Shown: piece by piece, positions 17,818-28,200 of the stretch
How the letters are laid out: each line of letters opens with the position of its first letter
Numbering within the stretch: the stretch's first letter is position 1
Source: Campylobacter concisus
GTDB lineage: Bacteria; Campylobacterota; Campylobacteria; Campylobacterales; Campylobacteraceae
Assembly (NCBI RefSeq): GCF_002913225.1
Contig: NZ_PPAW01000072.1
Location: 1 to 64,000 of the forward strand
Direction: 5' to 3'
Length of the DNA: 64,000 bases
Program-made: the position numbers and the translations under genes
The notes under the pieces: model-generated
Seen by the model: only the letters and a program-made list of their open reading frames with translations
Database searches by the model: none
Told to the model about the DNA's origin: nothing

Positions 17818-17947
17818 CTTTTCTCCTGTTAAATTTTCTTTTTAATGATTGCATTTTGGCTCCAAAATTTAAGCCCTACATCAAGCAAGCCAAATTTTGG
17901 TAGCCAAATTTAATTAAAATTTGCTCTAAAATTTATCTTTTGCAAAT

Positions 17948-19048
17948 TTACTTCGAGCAAGCACTCTTGCCGTCATTTACTGGTTGGATCGCTGAGTTAT
18001 CAGCTCCGCCGCCGTTATTTATATTTTCTATTATCTCCCAAAGCCTTGCAGCTGCGCTCTCGTAGCGTTTTGCAGTGACTGAGTTTGGCTCGTAAAAGCT
18101 CACTGGCTTGCCACTATCGCCGCCCACTCTAACCGCTGGCTCGATAGGAATTTCGGCTAAAATTTGAGTGTTATAAGCCTTTGCTACCTCTTCGGTCGTG
18201 CCTTTGCCAAAGATATCATACTCTTTGCCGTTATCTGGGCAGATAAAGCCACTCATGTTCTCTATGACACCAGCGATTGGGATGTGAAGCTTCTCAAACA
18301 TATCAAGCGCACGTTTGCTATCGTCAAGTGCGACCACTTGAGGCGTTGTGACGCATACGCCTGCCGTTACTGGCACGCTTTGAGCAAGGGTAAGCTGCGC
18401 GTCGCCCGTTCCTGGAGGCATATCGAGAAACAAGACATCAAGCTCGCTCCAAAGCACATCTCTTAGCAGCTGCTCGATCGCTTTCATGATCATCGAGCCA
18501 CGCCAGATAAGGCTCATACCCTCTTCCATCAAAACGCCCATACTCATCATCTCCACGCCGTGACTAAGTATCGGCTTTAGTTTGTTGCCAACGACTTGTG
18601 GCTGAGTATTTACTTCACCAAGCATCCTTGGGATATTTGGTCCGTAGATGTCAGCGTCTAAAATTCCCACTTTTTTGCCTAGTTTTGCCATTGAGATGGC
18701 TAAATTTAGCGTTGTGGTTGATTTACCAACGCCGCCTTTTCCAGAGCTTACCATTACGAAATTTTTAACTTGAGGCGCGATATTTTTGCCACTTTGAGTG
18801 TTACTTTTCTCCTCAGGTATCTTTGGCTGGATCAAATTTAGCACGTACTCATTTGATCCCATGACACGTTTGATATCTGTTTTTAGCTCGTTTGCCACAT
18901 CAGGATTTGAGCTAACGATCTCGACTTCGATTAAAATTTTATCGCCAAATTCGATATTTTTTACAAAGCCAAAACTAACTATATCCTTTTCAAATCCCGG
19001 ATATATGACGCCTTTTAGTCTATTTAAGACCTCTTCTTTATTTAACAT
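17948..19048 (-). CDS. mrp: Mrp/NBP35-family Fe-S cluster carrier ATPase
   Basis: A 366-residue P-loop protein. The N-terminal about 90 residues are the MIP18/DUF59 domain and the deviant Walker A (KGGVGKSTT) lies at about 101-109. Switch [13 protein letters not shown] follows, and a CPDN segment occurs near residue 264, where Mrp proteins carry a Cys. The family assembles and delivers 4Fe-4S clusters. It starts inside the end of thiC (7-base overlap), which fits because ThiC needs a 4Fe-4S cluster. Confidence 0.92.
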   Translation of the reverse strand: MLNKEEVLNRLKGVIYPGFEKDIVSFGFVKNIEFGDKILIEVEIVSSNPDVANELKTDIKRVMGSNEYVLNLIQPKIPEEKSNTQSGKNIAPQVKNFVMVSSGKGGVGKSTTTLNLAISMAKLGKKVGILDADIYGPNIPRMLGEVNTQPQVVGNKLKPILSHGVEMMSMGVLMEEGMSLIWRGSMIMKAIEQLLRDVLWSELDVLFLDMPPGTGDAQLTLAQSVPVTAGVCVTTPQVVALDDSKRALDMFEKLHIPIAGVIENMSGFICPDNGKEYDIFGKGTTEEVAKAYNTQILAEIPIEPAVRVGGDSGKPVSFYEPNSVTAKRYESAAARLWEIIENINNGGGADNSAIQPVNDGKSACSK

Positions 19049-20340
19049 TTTTCTCCTTTTTCTAGATCTTTTGAAATTTTATATGCACAAAATTTTGGTC
19101 CGCACATCGAACAAAAATGAGCGCTCTTAAACGTATCTTCTGGCAAGCTCTCATCGTGAAGCTCTCTAGCCTTTTTTGGATCAAAGCTAAGCTCAAACTG
19201 CTTATTCCAGTCAAACGCATATCTAGCGTCACTCATCTCATGGTCTTTTTCGATAGCTCCAGCCTTACCAAGTGCGACGTCTGCGGCATGAGCTGCTATC
19301 TTGTGAGCTACGATGCCCTCTCTTACGTCATTTTCATTTGGTAGTCCTAGGTGCTCTTTTTGCGTCACATAGCAAAGCATGCTAGCGCCGTGATATGCCG
19401 CCATCGTACCACCTATCGCCGAGGTAATATGATCATACCCCGCACCGATATCGCTAACAAGCGGTCCAAGCACGTAAAATGGGGCGTCATGGCAGAGCTC
19501 TTGTTCGATTTTCATATTATACTCAATTTGACTTAATGGCACATGACCAGGGCCCTCTATCATCACCTGAACATCTTTCTGCCACGCACGAAGTGTTAGC
19601 TCTCCAAGCACTTTTAGCTCACTAAGCTGCGCCTCGTCTGTCGCGTCGTAAAGACATCCTGGGCGAAGTCCGTCACCAAGCGAGAGCGAGACGTCGTATT
19701 TAGCGCAAATTTCTAAAATTTGATCAAAAATTTCATAGAAAGGATTTTGCCTATTTAGCTTTGACATGTAGCTAGCACTTAGGCTGCCACCACGGCTAAC
19801 TATGCCCATTTTGCGCTTTTTAACAAGCGGTAAAAACTCACGCAAAAAGCCAGCGTGTATCGTAAAGTAACTAACCCCTTGCTTTGCTTGTTTCTCTAGC
19901 ACGCTTAAAATTAGCTCATTTGTGATATTTGTAACCTCTTTTGCCTCTTTTAAAATTTCATACATAGGCACCGTTCCCACAGGCACGCTTGAATGCTCTA
20001 TGATCGCACTTCTAATGGCATCCAAATCGCCGTCTGTGCTTAGATCCATAACCGTATCAGCGCCAAATTCTAAGCAAATTTCAAGCTTTCTTAGCTCCGC
20101 GCAAATGTCACTGCTTAGGCTTGAGTTGCCGATATTTGCATTAACCTTTGTCTTTAGCTTTCTGCCTATGCCCATTGGCTTTAAATTTATATGATTTACA
20201 TTTGCTGGGATGATGATCCTGCCGTTTGCCACCTCGTCCATCACTAAATTTTCGCCTATCCCCTCGAGCATAGCCACATAGCTCATCTCCTTTGTGAGCT
20301 CACCTCGCCTAGCATAATACATCTGCGTCTTTTCTCTCAT
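19042..20340 (-). CDS. thiC: Phosphomethylpyrimidine synthase ThiC
   Basis: A 432-residue radical SAM enzyme that rearranges AIR to HMP-phosphate for thiamine. The C-terminal CSMCGPKFC gives the CxxCx4C cluster-binding motif at about residue 410. It is the short form (no long N-terminal extension). It starts with [11 protein letters not shown] and is divergent from ispDF. The roughly 150-base divergent gap has no TPP-riboswitch motif that I can see. The next gene in the operon is mrp, a likely cluster donor. Confidence 0.95.
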   Translation of the reverse strand: MREKTQMYYARRGELTKEMSYVAMLEGIGENLVMDEVANGRIIIPANVNHINLKPMGIGRKLKTKVNANIGNSSLSSDICAELRKLEICLEFGADTVMDLSTDGDLDAIRSAIIEHSSVPVGTVPMYEILKEAKEVTNITNELILSVLEKQAKQGVSYFTIHAGFLREFLPLVKKRKMGIVSRGGSLSASYMSKLNRQNPFYEIFDQILEICAKYDVSLSLGDGLRPGCLYDATDEAQLSELKVLGELTLRAWQKDVQVMIEGPGHVPLSQIEYNMKIEQELCHDAPFYVLGPLVSDIGAGYDHITSAIGGTMAAYHGASMLCYVTQKEHLGLPNENDVREGIVAHKIAAHAADVALGKAGAIEKDHEMSDARYAFDWNKQFELSFDPKKARELHDESLPEDTFKSAHFCSMCGPKFCAYKISKDLEKGEKC

Positions 20341-20489
20341 GAGTAGCCTTTTTAAATTTATAAAAAAGCTAATTTTAGTCCTTTTTATATTTGAACTAAC
20401 TAAATAAATCTAAATTTCTACTCTTTTTTAAAAAGATTTTTTCAAGTTTTAGAATGTATAATTCCGTAACAATCTTCAAAGGAGCTACC

Positions 20490-21608
20490 TTGCTTGATAT
20501 CTCACTTATAATGCTAGGAGCAGGAAATTCCAGCCGTTTTGAGCTACCTGTAAAGAAGCAATGGCTTCGCATCGGCAGCGATCCACTTTGGCTATTTGCC
20601 ACTAAAAATTTGAGTAACTTTTACACATTTAAAGAGATCATCGTCGTTAGTAAAGAGTGTAAATATATGTCTAAATTTGCTCCAAACTATAAATTTGTTG
20701 ATGGCGGCGAGACAAGACAAGATAGCTTAAAAAACGCTCTTGAGCTAGTAAGTAGCGAATTTGTCCTAGTTAGCGACATCGCGCGCCCTTGCATATCAAG
20801 CGAGCTCTTTCACAAGATCATCGAGGCAGCCGCTCAGGCTGACTGCGTAGTCCCTGCGCTAAAGATCGCTGACACAGCCTATCTTGGCGAAAATGCAATC
20901 GATAGAGAAAAGGTAAAACTTATCCAAACGCCGCAGCTCTCGCGCACAGCACTTCTTAAAAAAGCTCTTAGCGGCGCTGAAATTTACACAGATGATAGCT
21001 CGGCCATGAGAGCCATTGGCGCAAGTGTTTGGCACATTTTGGGCGATGAGATGGCTAGAAAGATCACTTTTAAAGAGGATCTTGCCAAAATTTCAGCCCT
21101 AAAAGCACCAGAAAATGAGGTCTTTGTCGGCAACGGCTTTGATGTGCACGAGTTTGAAAAGGGTCGTCCGCTTGTGCTTTGTGGCGAAAAGATCGACTAT
21201 GAGTTTGGGCTAAAGGCTCACAGCGACGGCGACGTGGCACTTCATGCACTAACAGACGCAATCCTAGGAGCTGCTGGGCTTGGCGACATAGGCGAGCTCT
21301 TTCCTGATACGGACGCTAAATTTAAAGATATTAGCTCTATTTACTTGCTGCAGGAGGCCTACAAAAGAGTACAAAGTGTTGGCTTTGTGCTAACAAACGC
21401 TGATATCACGATAATGGCGCAAAAGCCAAAAATCTCAAGGCTAAAATCAAAAATGGAGGCAACCATCGCACAGGCTTTAAGCTTAAGCCAGAACCGCATA
21501 AATGTAAAGGCGACGACGACTGAAGGGCTTGGCTTTGTCGGCAGATGCGAAGGGATCGCTGTCATGGCAAGCGCTAGCCTTAAATTTTACAACTGGACAC
21601 AAATATGA
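20490..21608 (+). CDS. ispDF: Bifunctional IspD/IspF isoprenoid enzyme
   Basis: A fused MEP-pathway enzyme: IspD (residues about 1-210; LIMLGAGNSSRF nucleotide-binding loop) makes CDP-methylerythritol, and IspF (about 213-372; GNGFDVHEF, HSDGDVALHAL with zinc ligands) makes the cyclodiphosphate. I place the start at TTG 20490 because an AAAGGAG site ends six bases earlier and the resulting N-terminus (LDISLIMLGAG) matches Campylobacter homologues; an ATG at 20454 has no site. The stop overlaps the next ATG by four bases. Confidence 0.93.
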   Translation: MLDISLIMLGAGNSSRFELPVKKQWLRIGSDPLWLFATKNLSNFYTFKEIIVVSKECKYMSKFAPNYKFVDGGETRQDSLKNALELVSSEFVLVSDIARPCISSELFHKIIEAAAQADCVVPALKIADTAYLGENAIDREKVKLIQTPQLSRTALLKKALSGAEIYTDDSSAMRAIGASVWHILGDEMARKITFKEDLAKISALKAPENEVFVGNGFDVHEFEKGRPLVLCGEKIDYEFGLKAHSDGDVALHALTDAILGAAGLGDIGELFPDTDAKFKDISSIYLLQEAYKRVQSVGFVLTNADITIMAQKPKISRLKSKMEATIAQALSLSQNRINVKATTTEGLGFVGRCEGIAVMASASLKFYNWTQI

Positions 21609-22495
21609 AAATTTTAATAGTAGAAAACGAAATTTACCTAGCTGGCTCGATGGCTAGCAAACTAGCTGACTTTGGCTACGACTGCGAAATCGCAAAGAGC
21701 GTCAAAGAGGCTTTGAAATTTGAAAATTTTGACGTAGTGTTACTTTCTACCACACTCCCGGGGCAGGACTTCTACCCAGTCATAGAGAAATTTAAAAGTT
21801 CTATCATCATCTTACTCATCGCCTACATCAACAGCGACACCGTGCTAAAACCGATACAAGCGGGCGCGGTGGATTACATCCAAAAGCCATTTATGATAGA
21901 AGAGCTTGTTAGAAAGATAAGGCATTTTGAGGAATTTAGAAATTTCAAAAATGAGATCAAAAACTATGAAAACTATATAAATTTCGCCCTAAAAGACTAC
22001 GAGATACCTTGTTTTGAAGCTAAAAAAATCAAATTTCCACTTCTTTTAAAATCAAGCAAAAATGGCTACAGCGATAAATTTATCTTTAACTATGTAAAGG
22101 CAAACAAAACGCCATTTTTGTTTTTGGGCAAAGCCTGTTTTAGCGAGCTTGAAAAAGCACTTTCTCAAAGTGGCAACGAGCTAATATACATCACAAACCT
22201 TGAAGAGCTAAAAGATGATGAAAAAGAGAAAATTTTAGAGCTTTGCAAAAAGAAAAAAGTAGCTATCCAAACTAGCGATTTTGCGCAAAGTGCGCCATTT
22301 GACGAGGTTGAACTATCTATCAGAGATAAAAACTTTGACATCGGCGAGATCGTCACGATCGATGAATATATAAAATATATCATCGTTAATTATCAAGATA
22401 AATTCCCCGACACCGAGCTAAGCAAAAAGCTTGGAATTTCTAGAAAATCACTTTGGGAAAAGAGAAAGAAATATGACGTCAGCAAGAAAAAATAG
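21605..22495 (+). CDS. cemR: Atypical orphan response regulator (CemR/HP1021-like)
   Basis: A 296-residue regulator with an N-terminal receiver-like domain (about 1-115) and a C-terminal Fis-type helix-turn-helix (ELSKKLGISRKSLWEKRKK). In the receiver the normally phosphorylated Asp is Ser (LLSTTLPG), so it cannot be controlled by standard phosphotransfer. Position and layout fit C. jejuni Cj1608, described as CemR, and H. pylori HP1021, both atypical regulators of energy metabolism and redox response that can act at oriC. It overlaps ispDF by four bases and the next gene by 23. Confidence 0.85.
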   Translation: MKILIVENEIYLAGSMASKLADFGYDCEIAKSVKEALKFENFDVVLLSTTLPGQDFYPVIEKFKSSIIILLIAYINSDTVLKPIQAGAVDYIQKPFMIEELVRKIRHFEEFRNFKNEIKNYENYINFALKDYEIPCFEAKKIKFPLLLKSSKNGYSDKFIFNYVKANKTPFLFLGKACFSELEKALSQSGNELIYITNLEELKDDEKEKILELCKKKKVAIQTSDFAQSAPFDEVELSIRDKNFDIGEIVTIDEYIKYIIVNYQDKFPDTELSKKLGISRKSLWEKRKKYDVSKKK

Positions 22496-23654
22496 TGAAA
22501 TTTCTATAAACACCGAAGTTTATGGCGCCTTAGAGCTTATCAAAAACAAAATTCTCTCAAATTTTAGCGCCCTGATGGATGACGAGCAGATCAAAGAGGT
22601 GGCAAAAAAGGGCTACTTTAACGGCGAGCCGATGCCCTACTCTTTTGGCTTTGCGCCATTTGGCGAGGTCAATCAAAATATCGCTAGCAAGCTGCATGCT
22701 GGTCAAAGAGTAAATTTAAATATGGACGGCAAGATCGTTGGGCACATCGACGTGGCAAAGGTCTTTAAATTTGACGAGAGTATGCGAGCTAAAAATATAT
22801 TTTTAGCAAATGAGTCAAACAGCGAAATGTCACTAAATTTGGGCAAATACGGCATAAGTGGCGAGTTTGAGCTATATGATGAGAGCCTCCAAATAAGCAA
22901 AGATGCGCTAAATGAGCTGATAAAAGAGAGTGGCGCCAAGAAAATAACGGCTGTCTTTTTAACAGCTGATCCATTTAACCGCGCGCATGAACGCCTAGTT
23001 AGGATGACCATCGACAAGGCCGATCTCGTGGTTGTTTTTCTAGTAAGAACGCGCGAAGAGAGGCATATTGATTACGAGATCAGAAAGCAGGTGCTTGACT
23101 TTTTTAACCAAAACTATCTGCCAACAAAAAAGGTCTTTGTTTTCGCACTAAAAAACACGACCCTTTTTAGCTCGCACGCCAACCCAACGCTTGAGTGCAT
23201 CGCGGCCTCAAGGCTTGGCGCAAACAAGCTAGTCATCGGACAAAACCACTCAGGCATTGGCATGTTCTTTGACCACAACGAGGCGCACACGATCCTTGAT
23301 ATCTACAAAAACGACCTAAATTTAGACGTGATCGTCCTGCCTGAGCTGGTTTATTGCAACAAGTGCAAGACGCTAGTTAGCACCAAAAGCTGCCCACACG
23401 GTCAGCACCACCAGATCAAATACCACCCAGACGTGATCAAAGAGCTGCTATTTAATGGCATAATGCCGCCAGCCATACTAGTAAGACCTGAAATTTCAGC
23501 GCTCATCTTAAGCAAGCTCTTTGTAAATCGCTTTAAAGATATACAAAAGCTCTGTGACGATCTCTTTGTAAATTCTGGGCTACTTGAAAACAAGACTGAT
23601 CGCGACTTTTACGAGGAGCTAATGAAGCTTTATCAGACATCATCACTCACTTAA
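22473..23654 (+). CDS. ATP-sulfurylase-like protein with altered active site
   Basis: About 393 residues from ATG 22473 (the reading frame extends further back into cemR but without a ribosome site). The C-terminal half shows the sulfate adenylyltransferase fold: DPFNRAHE, VFALKNTTLF, GQNHSGIG. A Cys-rich loop (CNKC...SCPHGQHH) probably binds zinc. Real ATP sulfurylases have QTRNPLHRAHE and GRDH; here Q, R, N and the first His of HxxH are replaced. That makes sulfurylase activity doubtful. The nearest database name is likely sulfate adenylyltransferase, but I would call it a paralog of unknown substrate. It sits between cemR and pgpA. Confidence 0.75.
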   Translation: MTSARKNSEISINTEVYGALELIKNKILSNFSALMDDEQIKEVAKKGYFNGEPMPYSFGFAPFGEVNQNIASKLHAGQRVNLNMDGKIVGHIDVAKVFKFDESMRAKNIFLANESNSEMSLNLGKYGISGEFELYDESLQISKDALNELIKESGAKKITAVFLTADPFNRAHERLVRMTIDKADLVVVFLVRTREERHIDYEIRKQVLDFFNQNYLPTKKVFVFALKNTTLFSSHANPTLECIAASRLGANKLVIGQNHSGIGMFFDHNEAHTILDIYKNDLNLDVIVLPELVYCNKCKTLVSTKSCPHGQHHQIKYHPDVIKELLFNGIMPPAILVRPEISALILSKLFVNRFKDIQKLCDDLFVNSGLLENKTDRDFYEELMKLYQTSSLT

Positions 23655-23662
23655 GGAAATTT

Positions 23663-24130
23663 ATGCAAAAGCTATTTTTGACATTTTTTGGATTTGGACT
23701 TTTACCAAAGGCGCCTGGCACTTGGGGCTCGGTGGCTGGTGCTGTGGCAGCTTATTTTGTGTTATATTTTTTCTCAGCGACCACGCTTTTACTGGCTAGC
23801 ATTTTGCTGTTTTTGGTAAGCATTAGTGTTATTGATGATTTTGAAAAAAAGGTAAATTCGCACGACGAAAGCTTTATCGTGATCGATGAAGTTGCTGGCG
23901 TTTGGCTTGCTATCGCCATTAGCGGAGCGACGATCTCACAGCTAGTTCTTTCTCTAGTACTTTTTAGAGTGCTTGACATCAAAAAACCATCGATCATTGG
24001 CCGGATCGACCGCAACGTAAAGGGCGGACTTGGCGTCATGGGTGATGATATGGTCGCTGGATTTTTCGCTGGCATTATTAGCGCGATGATATATGGTGTG
24101 GCTATGAAATTTGGCGTAGTTTTGCCGTAA
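23663..24130 (+). CDS. pgpA: Phosphatidylglycerophosphatase A
   Basis: A 155-residue membrane enzyme that dephosphorylates phosphatidylglycerol-phosphate. It has the PgpA hallmarks: GFGLLPKAPGTWGS near the start, DDFEKKVNSHD and VIDEVAGVW acidic motif, and GGLGVMGDD near residue 120. Three or four hydrophobic segments are seen. It is the last gene of the ispDF operon, eight bases after the previous stop with an AAGGAA ribosome site, and a good terminator follows. Confidence 0.94.
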   Translation: MQKLFLTFFGFGLLPKAPGTWGSVAGAVAAYFVLYFFSATTLLLASILLFLVSISVIDDFEKKVNSHDESFIVIDEVAGVWLAIAISGATISQLVLSLVLFRVLDIKKPSIIGRIDRNVKGGLGVMGDDMVAGFFAGIISAMIYGVAMKFGVVLP

Positions 24131-24133
24131 GCT

Positions 24134-24160
24134 GGGCTAGCTATCTTGCTGGCTCTTTTT
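24134..24160 (+). terminator. Intrinsic terminator after pgpA
   Basis: GCTAGC (24136-24141) pairs with GCTGGC (24148-24153) around TATCTT (one wobble), followed by TCTTTTT. Confidence 0.75.
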
Positions 24161-24186
24161 AGATTTAGCCCTCTCTGTTTTTTATT

Positions 24187-24753
24187 TTAAACCTCTTTTG
24201 AGATGAGAACTTTGTCGCTAAAATTTTTCTCATCCCTGCCTGCAAATTTCTCTTTGTCGTGAATTTTTCTAAAGACAATCATATTATAAAGTGAAAATTT
24301 TAGCTCTTTAAAAATGCTTAAATTTTTCACATTTTCAGGGGTTATCTCATTGCCATTTTTGTCACGTCCTTTACCACCCAAAAACAGCAAATAAACAAGC
24401 GGGGTCATGAAGTTAAATCTTAAAAGAAGTACCCAAAAGCAGTTTAAAAAGCCATGATTATATTTAATGCAAACGTAAAAGCCAAAAACGGCGTAAATAG
24501 CTATTATAAAAAGTATAGTGTAAAAAATATAAGCTAGCCCATCATCGTTTGAAACGCCTAAATACTCACATACTGCACAAAAGATAGCTACAAAGATGGG
24601 AAATATTATAAATGGGAAAACTAGATGCAGCCCAACTAGATCAAATTTACTCACATAGACTTTTATATTTCGCCTGCCAGCAAAGATCATCAACAAAATA
24701 GCTAAAACTACCGGCAAAAAGACCAAACTAGCATAGAGATCACTTATATCCAA
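24187..24753 (-). CDS. Integral membrane protein of unknown function
   Basis: A 188-residue protein with about four hydrophobic segments (near residues 8-24, 42-65, 75-95 and 105-128) and a hydrophilic, Lys-rich tail (from about 130) that is probably cytosolic. I recognise no family. It lies about 80 bases downstream of the gene at 24832-25266, on the same strand. Confidence 0.6.
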   Translation of the reverse strand: MDISDLYASLVFLPVVLAILLMIFAGRRNIKVYVSKFDLVGLHLVFPFIIFPIFVAIFCAVCEYLGVSNDDGLAYIFYTILFIIAIYAVFGFYVCIKYNHGFLNCFWVLLLRFNFMTPLVYLLFLGGKGRDKNGNEITPENVKNLSIFKELKFSLYNMIVFRKIHDKEKFAGRDEKNFSDKVLISKEV

Positions 24754-24831
24754 GTTGCGCTCCTATTTTTGCTTTGTAAATTTGAGTTTTGCTAACGATG
24801 TTTTGCGTTCTTAAATTTAAAAAAGCTAAAT

Positions 24832-25266
24832 TTACCTGCGATTTTTGCGGTTTTCTATACCTATCCTCTCGCTATCTTCGATCTCTGCAACATAGCTTGG
24901 ATTTTTCTTTTTAGCCTCTTTGTCTAAAAAGCTAATAAGCTTTGCATCGGCATTTTGATGAGAGCAGATTAGGATTATAAAATTTATGTAGTTGCTAGCT
25001 TCTTTTGGAGCAACCTGATTTTTTTTCGCTGGTATTATAAATTTCTCTCCAAAAATTTGTATAAGCTCGAAAAGCTCGTTTTTGCTTAGAGTTTTATCAC
25101 CAGCAAGTTCTTCAAGCTTTTCGATCGTGATCTCTTCTTCGCTCTCAGGCTCTAGCCCTCTTGCCAAGACTTGATGATCTTTGTTTTTTAGCAAAAGATA
25201 GACTAGCGCGCAAATGGCCACTATAAGCAAAAAAATAAAAAAGACTATCAAGCCTTTAAGAAGCAT
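24832..25266 (-). CDS. Single-span membrane protein downstream of ccsBA
   Basis: A 144-residue protein with one N-terminal transmembrane helix (about residues 5-25) followed by an acidic, helical cytosolic region. It abuts ccsBA (ATG begins at the base after the ccsBA stop). I recall an equivalent protein next to the cytochrome biogenesis gene in C. jejuni (Cj1012c next to Cj1013c). A helper role in cytochrome c assembly is inference from position. Confidence 0.65.
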   Translation of the reverse strand: MLLKGLIVFFIFLLIVAICALVYLLLKNKDHQVLARGLEPESEEEITIEKLEELAGDKTLSKNELFELIQIFGEKFIIPAKKNQVAPKEASNYINFIILICSHQNADAKLISFLDKEAKKKNPSYVAEIEDSERIGIENRKNRR

Positions 25267-28200
25267 CTATAACCTTATGCAAAGAGAGCGTTTCGTAAAT
25301 GCAAGAACGCTCATCGCTATCATAATGGCGATGCTTATCCAGACAAAATCAGGCACTGGAAGCGGATCTCCAGCTGCGTATGAGTGCATGCCAGCTAGAT
25401 AGAAATTTACCCCAAAATAGGTCATTATGATCGACCAATAGGCAAAAAATGATGCAACAGCAAATGCGTATTGATTATTAAGCTTTGGTATAAATCTCAT
25501 GTGAAGCACTGCTGCATAGACAAGGATCGAAACTAGCGCCCAAGTCTCCTTGCTGTCCCAGCCCCAGTATCTACCCCAGCTCTCATTCGCCCAGACACCA
25601 CCTAAAAAGTTTCCAAGTGTGAGCAAGCTAAGACCTAGTATCATCGCCATCTCATTTATACGCGTTGCTTCAGTGATATTACGCGCGATCTCTGCATTTG
25701 ACTTTTTCTTATTTTGCAAGATGATAAGTAGCAAAGTAAAGCCACCAAGCAGTGAGCAAAGACCTAAAAATCCATAACTTGCAGTTATGATAGAGACGTG
25801 GATAGTTAGCCAGTAGCTCTGAAGTACAGGCACAAGTGTCGTGATCTGCGGATCCATCCAGCTAAGGTGTGCAACAAATAGCGTAACGCCAGCTAATATA
25901 GATGTAAGCGCAAGTGCGATCGGACTGCGTTTTGCAAAGATGATGCCAGATAGACCAAGCGCCCAAGCGATATAGACCATCGACTCGTAGGCGTTACTCC
26001 AAGGGGCGTGCTCAGCGATATACCAGCGAAGGCCAAGTCCAGCTGTGTGCGCAAGAAAAGCTAGTAAATTTATAATATATACAGCTTTAACTATGCCATT
26101 TATCTGCACTTTTGGCGCTAACATCTTGACGAAAACAAATAGTAAAAGAGCAAGACCAGCCAAAAGATATATCGGCGTCAAGCGGTCAAATACTTGAAAT
26201 TTATTAAATAAAATTTCTATATCTATTTTTTTCTCACTTGGCATGACGGCAGAGCCGTATTTGTGCTGATAGGCTGAAATTTTCTCAAGCGCCGCATCCG
26301 CCTTACTCCAGTCATTATCTTTTGTGGCTGCATCAACAGCTGAAAAATACTCTCTCATCATGCCAACTACTAGCTCAGCCTCTTTTGGCGAGAAGTACAT
26401 CATCGCACTAGCTGGCGAATACCAAGAATTTGACGGATCATCTTGTTTTGGGAAAATTTTGAAAATTTCACCGATAAATATCATATAAAATACATTTAGT
26501 CTCTCGTCGATCTTTATCACATCTTTGTCGAAAGTATTGCGTGAGCCTGGGTGTTTGCGGTTTGCTATCTCGGCAAATTTTGTTAGTTTATACTCGCTTC
26601 CGCCATCTTTTGTCGCTTTAAAAAATTCATCAAAGCTTGCGTATCTTGCATTTTCATCGACGTCTAGCTCTTTTTTTAGCTCCTTGCTTTGACCAAGTGC
26701 GATGATCTTCTCATTTCGCCAAAAATCAGGCGTTACCATTATAGAAAGCATCGCTTGGTTTGAATTTAGGCTACCTATGCTCTCGCCTCTGTGAATTTTG
26801 TTTAAAACCTCTTTGCTAAGCGTATCAAATGGCTTCATCCTGCCATCTGGACTTTGCACGATGAGTCTAGCAAGCTTGTCAGCATGCTCTTTGCTGATAT
26901 GCGGCAAGAAGTCCTCTGCCTTTAGCGGGCTAAAATTTAAGCCCAAAAGTAAAACCGCTATGAGCGCAGCCACTTTTTTACCGCTTTTTGTTGATTCATT
27001 ATCTATTAGTTTAGCTAGCTTTCTAAAGCGGCTGTTAGGGTTTATGACATTTAGCAAGAAGCCAAGACCTAGCAAAAAGTAGCCGATATATGTCGGGATC
27101 TTGCCTGGGTCTTTATTGACAGAGAGGATCGTGCCTTTCTCGTCAGTATCGTATGAGCTTTGGAAAAATCTATATCCATCATAATCAAGCACGTGGTTCA
27201 TATAAATTCTATAATCAAACCCCGGATCATTTGTGCCATCTTTTACCACAACCTCGCTTGAGTAGCTCATAGGAGAATTTGAGCCAGGATATCTTTTTAG
27301 CTCAAAGTCCTTTAGGTAGAGGCTAAATGGGAGTTTTATCTGCTGAGCTCCCCATGAAGCGTTAAATTTCTGTCCAGCCACAGCGATACGTGAAGGCTCC
27401 ATTAGGTTGTAAAATACATGCATCTCTCTACTCTCACCTTTGTAGTTTAGCTCAGCTATCAACGCATTAAACTCGCTATCCTTCGAGCTAACTAGCTTTC
27501 TCGTGGCGTGCGCTGAGACTAGCCTTGGGGCGAAATTTATATTTGAGATAGTATATAAGCTACCTGTGCCAAATTCATTCACGCTGCCAGCTTTTAGCTC
27601 AGTTTTTGAGCTATCTGCCATAGTAAATTTTGAAAGATCGACACTTGAAGTAACTGTGAAATTTCCATCATTTAGTCTAAAAAGAACGTATTTTTTATTT
27701 TCATCTGGTTTAGCATTAAAGATAAAACTAATATCCCCAACCCTCGCCTCTTCTTCTTCAAGTAAAAATATCTCTTCACTTTCGCTCTCGTTTGAGACTA
27801 CAAACTCAACGACAGGCTTTCCGCTATCATCATTTACAAATTTATAACTTGCATTTGGCACAAATTCTTTAAATTTTAAACTGGCCTCACCGTCTGCTGT
27901 TTTTAGCTTTAGATCAAAGCCCTTCTTTACATCAGCAAGCCCTAAAGGCATAGCTGAGCTGATTTCTTCGCCTTTGTCGTTAAGCGCTGTTAAATTTATA
28001 TACGAAACCTTCGTGCTAACAACGTTTGAAGCAGTGTTTTCACGTATATGCATATCAGCTTCAAAGCCAAGATATCTTGTGATGCCAGCACCTATTAAGA
28101 TGATGATAAAACCTAAGTGAAAGATGAGTGATGGAAGTTTTTTAGGATCGATTAGGTTGTATCTAAAGATGTTAAAGGCTAAATTTATACCAAGAAGTAG

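Noticed and set aside
20341-20489. Looked for a TPP riboswitch before thiC
   Set aside because: The divergent gap is AT-rich and shows none of the conserved THI-box motifs.
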